Below are positions 12,501-27,500 of a DNA stretch of 64,000 nucleotides, piece by piece. Origin of the DNA: Lingula anatina (taxonomy: Eukaryota; Brachiopoda; Lingulata; Lingulida; Lingulidae); contig NW_019775908.1 of the NCBI RefSeq assembly GCF_001039355.2, forward strand, positions 1 to 64,000, written 5' to 3'. Position numbers and translations under genes: made by a program. The number at the start of each line of letters is the position of its first letter. Position 1 is the first letter of the stretch. The notes below the pieces were generated by a model. It made no database searches. It saw only the letters and a program-made list of their open reading frames with translations, and was not told the origin of the DNA.

Positions 12501-15500
12501 ACAGAAAATAAAATCCTTACGTTTGCACATCTCAACATCCTCATCAGAGTTATCTCCACAGTCATTGTCGTGATCACAGCGCCATCTGCCTGGAATGCAT
12601 TTGTTGTTCTTGCAGCGGAACTCTGACTCTGAGCAATCTCTATACAGGGAGGCTAAAAAGTAAGGAAATATACGCAACATAATATTACCACAATAATTAC
12701 TTTTCTAAATGTCATATTACATAGGCACTTACAATTTTCACTCATAAATAATTTAAATTGAGGCACACCTGGTCAATTCAAACATATATTTTTAACAGAT
12801 CTTTATTTTAAAAAGGTTGCCAAATGTAAACCTCAAGGGGCATTATTTCAATTTTTTTAAAAGGCAAAACTTAAATTCAAACATTGAAACTTTTTCAGGT
12901 TTGTCACCACAATATTGGACCCGTCTCTAAATCTACATACCACATAAGGCAGGGTTTTCATCAGAATTATCACCACAATCATTGTCAAAGTCACATCTCC
13001 ACCTGATGGGTATACAGCGGTTATTACTACATGAAAAGTCTCCAGTTGGATGACATGCTGGGCAGTTCTCGGACAGCTCATCAGAGTTGTCATGGCAATC
13101 ATCACTACCATCACAAACAGCCCACATTGGAATGCAACGATAATTGGTCTGGCAGTTGAACCATCCTTGCAGACATGGTCCCTCCTCTGAAATGTTTTTG
13201 TTTTCTTTTTAATATTAATTCTGTTATGTTTATCATATATAAACAGGAAATGAGGTTTTTGTAGAGAGAAATGAAGAAACAAATAAAAGAATATAAATAC
13301 ATAAGCTAAGACAGTTTAAACAGAAAATGATGAGATCATCAACTCTTTTAAAAGAGTGAATTGATTTCATGTTTCCAAAGTGGTTTGCTTACAAATTATA
13401 CCAATAAAGGTATCTTAATCAGAATACTTGTATATCACACAACATTTGTAAAGGTTCATTAATGCTCACCACAGTTTAATTCATCTGAGCCATCTCCGCA
13501 GTCATCGTCCACATCACATTTCCAAGAGGCAGAAATACACCGACCATTGGTACACTTAAACTGATCTGCTTCACATGTGCGCAATTCTGAGGAAAAAAAA
13601 ACACACTGCTTGTGGACTTCTGCTCATAACAGGTAAGTTATTACAATTCATATAAACTATCAATCCAATATCCAAAATGAAACTTTTGAAATGCAGGCAT
13701 TTCATTACCTAACAGACAGTACAAAAAATCCAATAGTTTTTATATAATTAAGCTGCTTACCACAATCAGGATTAGCTGGTGTTTCATCTGAGCCGTCTCC
13801 GCAGTCATCAGCATTGTCACACACCCAGCTACGTGGTATGCATTTATTATTGGAACATCTAAATGCATTCGGGTCGCACTCTTTTTGGTCGCAGTCACGC
13901 TCGTCAGATCCGTCTCCACAGTCATCCTTCTGGTCGCATACTTGGAATGGGAAGGTACAGTTCAAGTTGTCACACTGGAACTTGCCGACTGGACAATGAC
14001 GATCAGCTAGAAAATATAAAATGCATATCTTATTATTTGTTTATTGTTATTTGTTTATTTTGTGAAATGTCCTTAAATGCACATTCTTTAAGATATAATT
14101 TATCAGAGAAGAAAACTTATATGTAAAGTAATGAAATTAATGTTATACTCACGACAATCTGCTGGCTCATCAGATCCATCATTGCAATCCTTTTCCTTAT
14201 CACATTTCCATATGAGAGGTATGCAGCGGTCATCAGTGATGCCACAGCGGAACTGGCGGTCAGTACAGTTAGCAATACAAGTCTTGTTGTCTGTGGCAAG
14301 CAGGAAGTAGTCTGGACAGTCACACCTGAATCCAGCGCCCCCTGGTGTGATGAGGCACAAGTGAGAGCAGCCACCATTGTTGTCCCCACAGGGGTTTGGA
14401 CCTAAAACACAATGTACATTAGGTAAGTCTGTAAACAATGACAACAACATATTTCATGTATCAAGTGGCACGTTTCTCATAACTTCCATGCAATTTGGTA
14501 TCCACAGATGTCCCCACATACCTACATTGTAATATTCTATTGCAATCACTCAATTTCTAACATTCTGTAAGGACAAAATACTTAAATTTCTTTTAATGTT
14601 AAAATCCAATTTTACAAAATGAATTCATTTTAAGCAAAAGTGAATATTTTCCACTTTATGTCTAAACAGTGATTTATTGGCAAAATTTAATTTTTATGAA
14701 AACTAATTTCTTTCAGTACCTTGTTTCTGTTGCAGAGGGTGCATGACCTTTAGGTCCATGGGCCTGTGGATTGTGTTGACCAGTGACGTCTGGTTAGCGC
14801 CTGTGTACTTGTGTGCTTTTTCAATACTCAAATGGTTCCAGTCGGTCCAATATATCCAGTCTTCAAACACAGCAATGGCAAATATGTGGGCTATTCTTAC
14901 TCCTGATATGACCAACTGTCTGTTGCTGCCATCAAGGTTGGCATACCTGAAATATAATGTGCATGTGTATTAGATTTCATGTCATTTCATATGGTTGGAA
15001 CAAGAAAAAGCTCCAGAACCTGCAGTGAGATGTATATGTCATAAGCATATATAAACAAATATCAGTTTAGCTACATTTTTCTAATTGTGAAAATAAGAGA
15101 ATATTCCATCACATTTTCTTGGAAAACTAATAACTAAAAGCTGAGACTAACTCAATGTAATCCAGATGTGCATCAGCCCACCACATCTTCCTGGTGACAT
15201 AGTCGATGGTCAAGGAATTAGGCCAGCCCAGTTTCTCCGTGATCACAGATGACCGGTTGGTGCCGTCCATTCCTACACGAGCAATGTAAGGGATATGACC
15301 CCAGTCTGTCCAGTAAATATATCTGGAATAAAATGCTTAGCATGTTACACATATTTTAGATTAATAATATCAAACATCAATATGCAGTAACTGACTTTTT
15401 ACCAGGCCATTATTATCTATTAACAAATTTTAAATTTATTCTTTTTTTATAAATTATTTGGATCATAATTTTATTCACATCGTATACATAAAGTTCTCAT

Positions 15501-18500
15501 TAGAACACTCTCTTCCATGTTATGTCAAAGCAATATTTCTTCTAACAATGCATTTGAAGTCAATTTTTGGCCACAAAAAGCCAACCAAATGCCACCATAC
15601 AGTTTGAAATAGTAAAACTTAGAGAAATACAAAAGGACATAGTTTTATGTTAATGGAAAAATGGTATTTAAACAGTTTTTTCTGCTTACTTTCTGTGCTG
15701 TATAAAACGGGGGGGGGGGGGGGGGGGTTATCCCTTGGCAGTTTATCCCCTGGCATGTCAAATATATTTGAGTGGTATAAGAAACTAGTAGAAGTATAGA
15801 AGAAGTAATATGCATTACTGGGAAACCACACTTGCTTCATATGTAACTTTCAAGTTTCTCTTACCCTGTGGAGGGGTCAGCAGCCACTGCCCTTGGGTTG
15901 GACATCTCAGTGGACAGGAGGGTCTTACGACTGGTGCCGTTCAACTCCGACACAAACATCTGCTCCAGCTGGTAGTCAACCCAGTAGAGCTTTCTGGAAA
16001 ATTACAAAATTGAAATTGTATTTTCCTTTCTGGACAAATCTAAAAGAAATTCATGACCAAAATATTCAAATATAATTGATACTCAACTTATAGAAGGATT
16101 ATGTCTTTTATGAAAATAATAATTTGGTAATGAACTCTATTCCATGTAAAACATGTATTAGATCTAAAAGAATTACTATCAAAAACATTAAGAATCAAGG
16201 ACAAACTTTATGGCAAAACTTCTTAATAAGCTATGTTTTAAAACCATCTCAATGTCTAACTCTTGGGGGAAAAGAGCATAAACATCATCACTGGTCCTGG
16301 ACAACTAGATTGCTCAACCTTGGTTTTAAAATGGTAAGGCATGATATCTTATCCAGCTATCCAGTAACATCAGTATGTCTATTACCAGCACCAGTACCTT
16401 CCGATCCAATCAACTGCCATGCCCTCACCATTTGGCACGTTATGGCGGATAATCACCTCCACATCGGAGCCATTAGTGTGCATACGGTATATCCTGTGGG
16501 TAGTGACATCAATGAAGTAGACCATATCTTCCTTGACATCGAAGTCCAAGGCTACTGCACTGCCCAGGCCTTGTTTTACTAGCTGGTAGTCTTGACCATC
16601 CAGGGACAGCTTCCTGATGTAATAGCGGTTGGTAAAGACAATGTAAGGCTCAATATCTGAAAAGAAAAAGAAAATTGACTTAAGATTTATCAAAAGATGC
16701 AAAGCAGAAAACTGAATATCTTCACTTAAAGATGAGTAAATAATGTATTTCAAAATAAATTTATCACAGCAGAATTAATACAAAAATGGATATTTGAAAT
16801 TGATTCAAAATTATAAGGTTTCTCATTGCACCATGCACCAAGACCAAATGATTTGCCTGATAGAAACTTTACTAGTAGTCAATTTGACTCCTTAATTCAA
16901 AGGAGTGACAAAGAATTGAAAACTTCAGTACTGGTAAAACAAACAGTACAATTACAATAACAAAAACTGCCATCAAGAGCAAACCCTACTACTTACTGTC
17001 TCTTCTTTTGCAGGTCCGCCTATCAGCTGTCTCTAGGTAGCCATCGACACACTTACAGTGGTAAGAGCCAACAGTATTCTCACACAACTGGCTGCACACC
17101 CAGGGAGTCTCTTCACATTCATTGATATCTGCAACAGAAATAAAATATCTTAATAAGAACTTTTTGAATACAGCATATAATGTAATTTGCACTTGATTTT
17201 ATGTGATGGCCAATGAATTCTTGCACATAAGTATGACTTAAGATTTGATGAATTTTTTTCTTCTGAACAGTATCTCTTTAACTGTCAATTTTTCAAAATG
17301 TTCATAAAAAATATATTGATGAGAATTACCTTATAGTATAATCTGAACTCACTCACACACATGCATGCCCATAAATGCACACAAGCAAATAATTTATATT
17401 TATATTATTATATCAAATGGAAATCATCACTGTAGTTCTTACCTCTGCAAGTCTTTCTGTCAGTTCTAAGAGTGTACCCTGTGCGACAGGTACAGTGAAA
17501 ACTGGTCACCGTGTTCACACAGTCATGTTCACATTGGTTTGACACTACCTCAGCACATTCATCCACTCCTAATTAAAATGCAACACAGAATTGAAAATAA
17601 ATAAATGAATAAAATCACTCAGCTCTTCAGGCTTTTAAGACAATTTATGTGCTGGGCAATCCTTCTTATCTTATACAGGATATAATGTGGTAATAAATGT
17701 TCATCTTACTTTTTTACCATAAGGTTTAATAAAGAAATAGTTTTATCAATTTGAAGGCCAAACCAGATGGAAATAATACAGCAGTAGAGCTATATGACAG
17801 CAATATGGAAATACTTCACAAATCAGACAAATGACCATCTTGAAAAGGAATAGGAAGTAACTTGCCACAATGTTGTTCATCTGACATATCAGGGCAGTCA
17901 TTGACTTTGTTGCACACAAACTGGTACTGTATGCAGTCTCCATTGTTACATCTAAACTGGCCAGCTGGACATGTAGGGGCAGGGGTCACTGGAAGAGAAA
18001 ACAGCATTAACCATCTTAAACTGCAACCCTATTGAAATTTTAAGACAAACTCATCAATAGCACTTGAGTTGAAGATATGTGAACCACATCAAAATTAAAT
18101 ATGTAATGTTCACAGGGCTGTTTTGTTTATCATTCACATATATGATGAGACATTTCCTTAAAGAGGTGAAATATGTGTTTTATCAGATTAAATTGATAAA
18201 ATTATATTCTACATGTTCTTCACATTTCACATCTAATTTCTCCTGCATACGTACAACACATGGACTCCTGTTCATCAGAATTGTCCAGACAGTCATTATC
18301 TCCATCACAGACCCAGCGCTGTGGTATACATCGCTTATTGTTACAAGTAAACTGCTCTGCTGAGCAGGTCGCATGGGCTGAAAAAAATATGGGAGCAATG
18401 TACATGTCTTTTTCTTTAGTTAATGCATATTTTACTTTTTTCACAGTGTTAACAATTCAAGTGAAAATGAGGTCATTACGGATTCAGGGCAGTACATGAC

Positions 18501-21500
18501 ATGTAAGGAAGACAAATGGCAGTCTAATCCAATCATGATTTATTTATCTTATTAGAAATGGTACAAAAAATATAATCCAAATTGCATGGAAGAGTTTAGA
18601 AATGGTTTATGAGTAGGAGAAAATTGCTTTTTTATGAAGAGTTAATTAGATTTGGTGCCAAAATCCCAGTCAGGATACCTTCCATACAGTTGGATACAAT
18701 TTCAGTACAATTCAGCATTTCTGAAAAAACTGTGTACAATTAAGCTGTCACATAAACAATGAAGCACATACTTACTGCAATTAGAGGGTTCATCAGACAT
18801 ATCCCCACAGTCATTGTCATGGTCACACACCCACCCTCTATCTATACACACTCCATTAGAACATGTAAACTGGTTCTTAGGACACGTCCCTGGTGGACAA
18901 CCAGCTTCATCCTCGCCTCCTATGCAGTCACTCCGCCTGTTACACCTCAGGGCCAGCGGGATACAGGAGTAACGACCAGCATCACGATTGGATTGACAGT
19001 GAAAGGTGTCTGGTGGGCATGTTCGGTCAGCTGATCAATGAAATAATGAATGACAAGGTTGGGTTTATGGCCAGATATAGCATTATGAAATAAAATTAAA
19101 TATGATATTATCAGTTTTTTTTTGTATTTTGAAAAGAATGTTATACAGTTACATTTTGTTATACAGTTTGTTATGTACATTTAAGCTTTTATAAAATAAA
19201 AATAAATTCCGACTATCCAATACAAACAAGATCAGCTTCATAATCAAAATGGATTTGCTGAATCCTGAAATGATTTTACCTCCCCGAGGAGCAGGTTCAT
19301 GACATATATACTAGTAATCTAATTACTTACAAAGTTGACTAAAACACTTGATACATTCCTATGCAATACTTGGCATTAATTCAACAAGATTCCTTTTCTG
19401 AAAAGCTTTAGTTATTTGGTTTTGTTTATAAATAATCAATCATTAAAGCGATAGAATATTTACAGCTCTGTATCCAAAACTTAACCTTAGGTAATCACAT
19501 AAAATAATCAACCATTTCCCCCATCAATAACCAGAAAAAATCCTACAAAGATAATAAAAGAATCAGAAGTCACATCTTGAGTTGATATGCCTATCTCCTC
19601 CATTGACCCACTTACCACAGTTATGTCTTGCCTCATCTTCATCAGATCCATCTTGGCAATCATTGTCACCATCACAAACCCAGCGTATTGACACACAGCG
19701 GCCATTGTCACATGTAAACTGGTTGCCATAACAAGTCCTGTTTGGGTGATCTAAATAAACAAGTTGCAAAAAAGATTGACTTAATTCTAAAGTTTGAAAA
19801 CAGTCATAAGCTAAACAATGTTTAAATTGATGAAAAACGTTTGCTACCTATGCGGCAGTTGCCTTGATGACTGGATTACCAATATGAGCTCCAGAACTGA
19901 GAAAGTCATCATTGCTTTTTATCATTACACAAAGAACAAAGAAAACTGATTTCACCATTCCTTGAAATCAATAAAATACTATGTATCATAATTCTTATTA
20001 ATTTGTAATTATATATTACCCTACCTCTATGAAAAGTGTGACACCATTTTCTGTACTTACTACAATAGTCTGCCGGTTCATCCTCTCCTCCAGGACAGTC
20101 CCTGTCCCCATCACAGTGCCAGTTAGCAGGCAGACAGCGACCAGTGGAGCAGCGGAAATCTCCTGAGGAAAATAGAAAATAGTGTATTATCCTTAAAAAA
20201 TATAATTAAATAACTTTGGTATAACAAATAAATATTTAAATGAAAAAAGCTCAATGAAAAAAGTTAACGCAAATGCAAATTGCAACTATTTTCATTTGCA
20301 AAATCTAAATATGATTAAATATACATTTTTTTATGAAACATATTTTAAATACATTCACTCACAGATATCAGCAAGAAAAAATTTCCAGTGGTCAAGAATA
20401 AAACTTGTGAAGAAAAATAACTGAACTGGAAAAAAAAAGCTGCACAGTGTTCTGCTTTGGTAAACATACTTTGAAAATAATCAAATATTATCAACTGCCT
20501 TCCTTTACTTACCCTCCAGACAAGGCTCACTGGCACAGAAAGTAGGGTTTTCATCTGAGCCATCAGTACAATCATTATCACCATCACACAGCCATCTTCT
20601 GCTGATGCAGACATTGCTGTTTGCACACTTGGCCATCCCTGGGGCACAAGTTGTTGGTGGGCAGCCATGTTCATCAGTGGCATTACCGTCATTACAGTGG
20701 TCTATTTCGTCACATACTTGAGCCTGCGTGATGCAACGGAAGTTGGCACATGTGAAAGAGTCTGGTGGACAAGTTGGAAATGCTGAAAATGACAGCAGGT
20801 AGCTATATAAAACTGTTTCAATAGCAGTATATGAATTGACTGTGCAAGTTTTTCAAACACAACAATATCTGTATAAAAAAGCTGGAACATAATTTCATAT
20901 TTTGTTATCTAACACAAAAGTTGATATTTTCTGGGTTAAATTCACCCAAATCTTGTCTCTAAATTCCTGAGCACACTTTGATAAGCAATTTTTACAGATT
21001 CAGAAAAACTTGACAACCCATTTCTTTGATATCCCTCTTCATTCTGAGTGATACTTACTACACCCGTCCTCATCACTGTTATCTCTACAGTCATTGTCAT
21101 GGTCACATCTCCATGATAAGTTGATACAGCGGCCATTACCACATACAAACTTATGTGGAGGACATGTATGATCGGCTGGAAGTTAATAAAAAATACATCT
21201 TTAACCAATCTATATTTTTTTAATTAAGTAATGATGATTTACATTTAAATTCTTGCATCAGCTGCAGCAAAAGTAAGACTTCTTCCACCCACACATCTTT
21301 ACACTGAGCAAGAGAAAAAAATCTAGCTGAAAGTCTACCTCTAATCAAACACATACAGATAATTTTTTTTAAAATTCAATAATATTTGCAAAAATCCAAA
21401 AGACAATGATACCTGACTATGTTCAAACTTTATACAGTAAGAACAGGTTGAAACATAAGAAAAACAAACAATTGCTATTTAAGATGCCCAATGAAATATT

Positions 21501-24500
21501 CCCACGTTGACCAAGAGCTGCTATCACTGATGCACAACTCACCACAGAAATTTGGATTTTCATCAGAGAGATCCCCACAATCGTTATCCAAATCACAGGC
21601 AAATTCTGGTGGCAGACACTTCCCATTCATACAAGTGAATCTATCAGAGGCACATGTGGCATTGGATGGCACACACATTTTGTTATCATTGGCTAACTTG
21701 GTATTCGTGAAGTCGTCGCACTGACATTCTGCCTGCCCATTAGGTCCAGGATGGCAGGAGTGACTACAGCCACCATTGTTGATTGCACAAGCACTGGTGG
21801 TGCCTGGAAGACAAGTGGATCAAATCATTTCATTGGTGATGAGTTTCTTTTCTATAATTCTTTAAATTTTGAAATGTTTTATTTGATTTATTACATACAC
21901 ATAAAGGATGAAATTGATATTTTAAACCCATGCAGTAAATCTGAATTTACAGATTACAGAAAACAAAAATGAGATTATACCAAAATTGCTGTTTTTTTTA
22001 TCTCTTTTCACCAGAATGTTAGTTTTTTTTAAAGAACCACACTACAGGCTCCATAAATTCACACATACAAGCTTGTCTTTGTGCAGTGTAAACATGGATA
22101 TCCATTGGTCGGTTTGGTAGTCCCTGGATCATAGGTGTAAGATTGGCTCCGGTGTGCTTCTCTGCTCTGTACACTCCAGCTTTGAAAACAAAAATTTTAT
22201 CAATTGAAACATTTCAGCTGAAAAACTGATAACCCACTACTTAAAACTTCTTATTAAGCACAATATCCAAACAGAATGAAATTAAAAAATCACTGAAATT
22301 GCAAAATGGTTCCATTATATTTTCCCCACAACATTAAAAATGTTAATTAGTACTATTTCACATTTCTTAAAAATTTGGAAAAAATATCAATTTTTTTCAA
22401 GTTGTTTTGGTATGTTATGGATTGCAGCTTACCTAGTTTCCAGTCTGTCCAGTAAATGTAATAACCAAACACTGTCAGGGCAAATGGATGAATAGCAGTT
22501 TCCATGATGACTTCTCTATACTGACCATCCAAGGCAGAGCGTTCAATTTTTTGCCTGAATTCAAACAATAACAATGTTTCATGACAATAATTCACTGTAT
22601 TCAAAACTAACATGAAAACCTAATTCTACACCGATAATATTCAACACTAATAATAATCATTTTACTATGTTGAAAACAAGGATGTATGCAAGGAGACCAT
22701 TGGAGATAATACTGTCCCCTTTAATTTCCAACAATTATCATCTGAGGAGTACCAGCCAGCCTTATGGAACTATCCTTACTTTACTTTATGAAACACAGTT
22801 TACACCCAACATGAGCCTTGGTATAAAAAACTCTGAACGTTTAACGTAGGACCCATTTGAACTAAAATCTCAGAATCACATGATTCTATGGAAAAAAACC
22901 TCATGGTCATTATATTATACTTACATGAGAGCATCAGCCCAGTACATTTTCCCCTCTTCAAAGTCTATGGTCAGTCCATTTGGCCAGCCTAGCCCAGTGC
23001 TGATGATGGCTGTCCTCTGTTGGCCAGCCATGGTGGCGCGCTCTATCTTGGGAGATTTCCCCCAGTCTGTCCAGTACATGTGCCTGGAAGGTAGGTATTA
23101 AGTTTGGTAGTTTGTTTTATTCCCATATATATGTAGTATGCAGGTTAAATGGTCAAAGCAATCCACATTATTATATACAAGTTTAATCAAGCGTGATATG
23201 AAAGTTTATGTATATATAATCTAATATTTAGCCAAGCAAAGTCTTAAATCCCAATTGGATGAGGAACTCAGATCTAATGTTTTTGGCATAATAAATCAAA
23301 GACTTTGGTATATGGTATATGTTATTAACAGTTGAGAATGTGAATGAATGCTTTGTAAGTTCCAGTATCACTGTAACTTTTTTTGTTTCAAATCATAAGA
23401 AGTTCAAATACTGTGAAGCAATGAATCCTAATAAGGAAAGGGGGGGGGGGGGGTTTCTGAAAGTGCACATCACTTATCATACATTTATACTGATAACAAT
23501 ATATGCCTCTATCTATAATTCTATACAAGTACGTCTCAATATAAAATGCCTGTAAGTAAAATAGGAACTCTACCCTCTGCAGGGGTCCAGTACTATAGCT
23601 CTAGGGTTATCTGCCACTATCAAAGTCACACGATTGCTGCGGTCAAGATTCATGGAGAAAATGCGATGGATGGCATAATCTGACCAGTAGACCTTTTTGT
23701 TGACCCAGTCAAATGCCACCCCTTCTGGTGAATACAGCTCCTGAGTGGTGCCATCAACTGGAAGATATGGGAAATATTATATTCTTTAATCTTATCTCTC
23801 TCTCGTCCTAAAGGTAATACTGTTGATTTTTATTTTTAAGTTGAAACATGAATAATGCAATCCAATGAAATTTGGGAAAATAAAATTATACAAAACTGAC
23901 GGATGACAAAAGAATAAAGTATTTGAGCACTTAAACATTTCTCTTTTTCTTGGTAATAGAATGGTAAGGCTAAAACTTTGAAATCATGGTTAAATCTCAT
24001 ACCCGTTTATCACGAACATCTTAAATATACCCTAGTTTAACGCAAATTCACCTAAACTTGAGTACTTACTTGTCCTATTTGCATGAGCAACAAAATCACT
24101 GACTTGTCCAGTGTTACTCAAGTCAACTTTACTGAGCTTTCTCCCTCTAACTTGAGTGAAGTATATAGTCCCAGTGGAATAATCAAAATCCAGTCCCACT
24201 GCACCTTCCAGGTTAGTGATGGGCATGAACGGCTGAGAGTGATCATCTGGATTGAGATGGAGGCTGCGGATCTCCGATGTCATGGCAAATACAAGGTATT
24301 CTGATGCTTCTACAATTAAGAAAAGGCAGTTTATAGAAATAGTGGGACCTGTTTCATTAAACAACTGATATGTTGGGGTTTGCTAAATATGATATTGTTC
24401 AACTCTAGTAGCCAACTTTATGAAGTAGACTTTGTTGGATTAGTCTAAGGTTATTTCATAATTGTCCCTTAATAAAGACAGCAACTCACTGATTACTGTC

Positions 24501-27500
24501 AATACCATGAGTAAAACTCAAGACAATAAGAAATTGGTCTAACTGTGGCTTAGTTTTAGACTGTACAAATGAGGGAAGGGACCCTTAAATTCTTTGTGAC
24601 AATGGCCAATGGTACATATATTTCAAATAAAAAATTCTACAATGAAGACATTAAGAAAAAAAAAGAAAACGATTTTCTTTAAGCTTGCATTAAAGATACT
24701 TTAAAGATCCTCTTTCCATTGTTTTGAAAAAGAACAGACTAACAGGTAGCATGCCCATAAAACATAGCAACAATTACTTGTTTTTTTGTCAAATAAACAA
24801 TTTTTCAGTGATACCAAGAGTAAATTGCTCCCCCCCCCCCAAAAAAAAAAAAGTAAATACATTTTGCTTAATTATGGAGATAACTGTCTTAAACTTAGGA
24901 CAGAATGTTTAAGGCTTGAGTTTACGCACCTTTACAAGACTTGCCATCAGTGTTAAGTACTCCAACTGCACACCTACAGGTCGGCACAGTGGCACTGGGT
25001 AGGGCAAAACACAGCTGTTCGCATCCTCCATTGTTAGTGGAACAAGGACTTGTCACTGCAAGACAGTAGTACACGATTAGCAAATATATTCGACAGCTAA
25101 ACAATACATTTTGTGGCAGATCCTCCACTTCTTCACCATGTATTTTTTTCATTTTAACATTATTTTTCACTTTATGATAAAAAATATTCAGATCTTATTG
25201 TTCTCATTCCCAACTCACCCTGTGGCTGTACGGAGGCATCATATATGACTATATCCCTCAGGTATTCCATATTGGACTGCACAACCACTGGAGCAGTAGT
25301 GTTACCAACATTTTTGCTGGCTTTGAAGATCTATCAAAAGAACAACATCTTAATTCTGAATATAACTTGATTCAAGCAAGCATACAATTTTCCCTATCTT
25401 AAAACTGCTCTACTCATTTACTCTTTACCATAAACCATATGGAATATTGTGTTTAAATGAGCCTATGAGTAAGGGGTTGTATAATATTACATTAAATCTA
25501 ATGCTTCAGATAGACTTTTTTCTGTTTAAGATATCTGGGTGTTCAAACAGGCCTGTCAGTAGACTTAATTACCCTCTTCAGGTTCCTGTCCACCCAGTAA
25601 ACATTGTCCTGGAACACTGCCAGGGAGAAGGGACTGGGGAGATTAGAGCGGATGTACTGTCTGGATCCACCACTGAAGGTCACACGCTAAACAGGGCAAA
25701 AATATCATTAGATGAATGAAGCATAGAAATACTAGACATTAAATCACAAAATGGAACTTCATGTATGGATGGTATTGACTTTGACCTTTGTCTATATACG
25801 TATTATAGATTTCCTCAGAAAACTTTGCTAATTGCCACCGCTTAATTTTTATTTTCTAACTCTTAAAAACTACAACTGGATTAATAAAAATAAACACTTT
25901 AATATATCATTAATTTAATAAGATAAGATATGGTTTACAAGACCAAAAAGGCCTTAACATCAGAATTCCTTCATCAAACGAGAAAAAAATTCAAAACATT
26001 TTTTTAGGTTTCAGTAAGGGTAGAGGTAAAATGAAATCATAAAAAAGGAATAGATATCAATTTGCTTATAAATATTAATATAAGTAATACAATCACTACT
26101 GCATCACTATGACACCCCCATATCACAACCTAGACTACCTGTATTGCATCCACTACACTGTCCACCCAGTAAACATGGTGTGTGGTGATGTCCACTGTAA
26201 TGCCTCTAGGGATGCTGACCCCAGTGGACACTATTACTGTCCTGTTACTGCCATCCAGATGTGACCGCTCTATCTTTGGGCTCTGTCCATAATCGGTCCA
26301 GTACAAATACCTGCATTGTTTTTATACAGATCATAGTTTTAACAAAAGTGTCATAAAAGTGTAAAAAAAAAAGTCATTTTAATTATTAAAATAACAAAAA
26401 AAAATGTAAAATTTTACTGTTATGAAAATTAATACAAAATGCAACTTATATGCAACTTAATGTCTAAAAAGGACAGTATCTCACAGAATTGAACATTTCC
26501 TATGATATGCAGAAGCAGAAAGATGAAGAAATGGGAGAATAACATCACACACTGGATCGGGCTGATGTTTAGCAGCATCTTCAGAAAAACAAACAGACAG
26601 GAGTGGAGAGAGCTGGTCCGAAAATCCTCAAGTGGCGCCCCCACAGTCCACTAGACCATGGGACAGAACAGGATCAGACAGGATTAGAAAGGATAGGATA
26701 ATATAAGATAGGGTAGGATAATAGAAACTAATACCTTTTTATAGGGTTCACTGCCATTGATCTTGGTTTATCAAACTGTGTCCTAAGCAGTGTCAACCTG
26801 TTGGAGCCATCCAGTCGACATGCCTCAATGTAAGTCTCTATGGCCATAGCATTGGTAAAATATATGTTTCCTGGAAAAATGTCAGATCCAGTCTTGTTCA
26901 AAGATTTCCTTTTCCAATATGGTCATCTGATACTCAAAATAAATAGTGATTTGGGGGGAAATTAGGAAACATATTGACACCATTTTTCATTTTCAAGCAT
27001 TTTGCTTTTTTTATGAAAACATCAGCATCTTAAGATTAACTTATTCTTTTAACTATTAGGCCCGTTCTTTGCTCAAGAGATTAACAGACAAAAATCATTA
27101 ACTGCATTTCAAACTAAAAGTGGATCAACCAAATAGAATGTTTGCACTGATTGACCCTCACCAGCTACCCAGTCTAATGCCATTCCTCGGACTCCATTGA
27201 CACCTATTCCTGACGATATGATATCTTCATATCCAGAACCATCTTGTTTCACCTTCCTGATCCCACTGGTCTTGTTGGAGCCAGATCTGACACTGTCACA
27301 CCAGTAGATAGAGCCACTTGAGATATGGACTGCAATTTGGAGAGCATTACGACCTGGAATAGAAATACACACAATCTCTACACTCTTGCCTCTTGACATC
27401 ATTGTCACTGTCACAGGATCTGAAACTCTGCCCAGGTCTGGGGTGGAGTAAAAATGAATGCAACTAAACATCTGTGTCATGATGAGAACTCTACATATTC

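Noticed and set aside
15708-15727. Long G run as a regulatory element
   Set aside because: Simple homopolymer inside an intron, prone to sequencing error; no further support.
16124-16582. 152-codon plus-strand open frame
   Set aside because: It is the antisense shadow of receptor exon 58 plus intron.
27354-27480. In-frame extension upstream of exon 37
   Set aside because: The frame stays open, but there is a good TTCCAG acceptor at the propeller start and the phase from exon 36 fits only that site.
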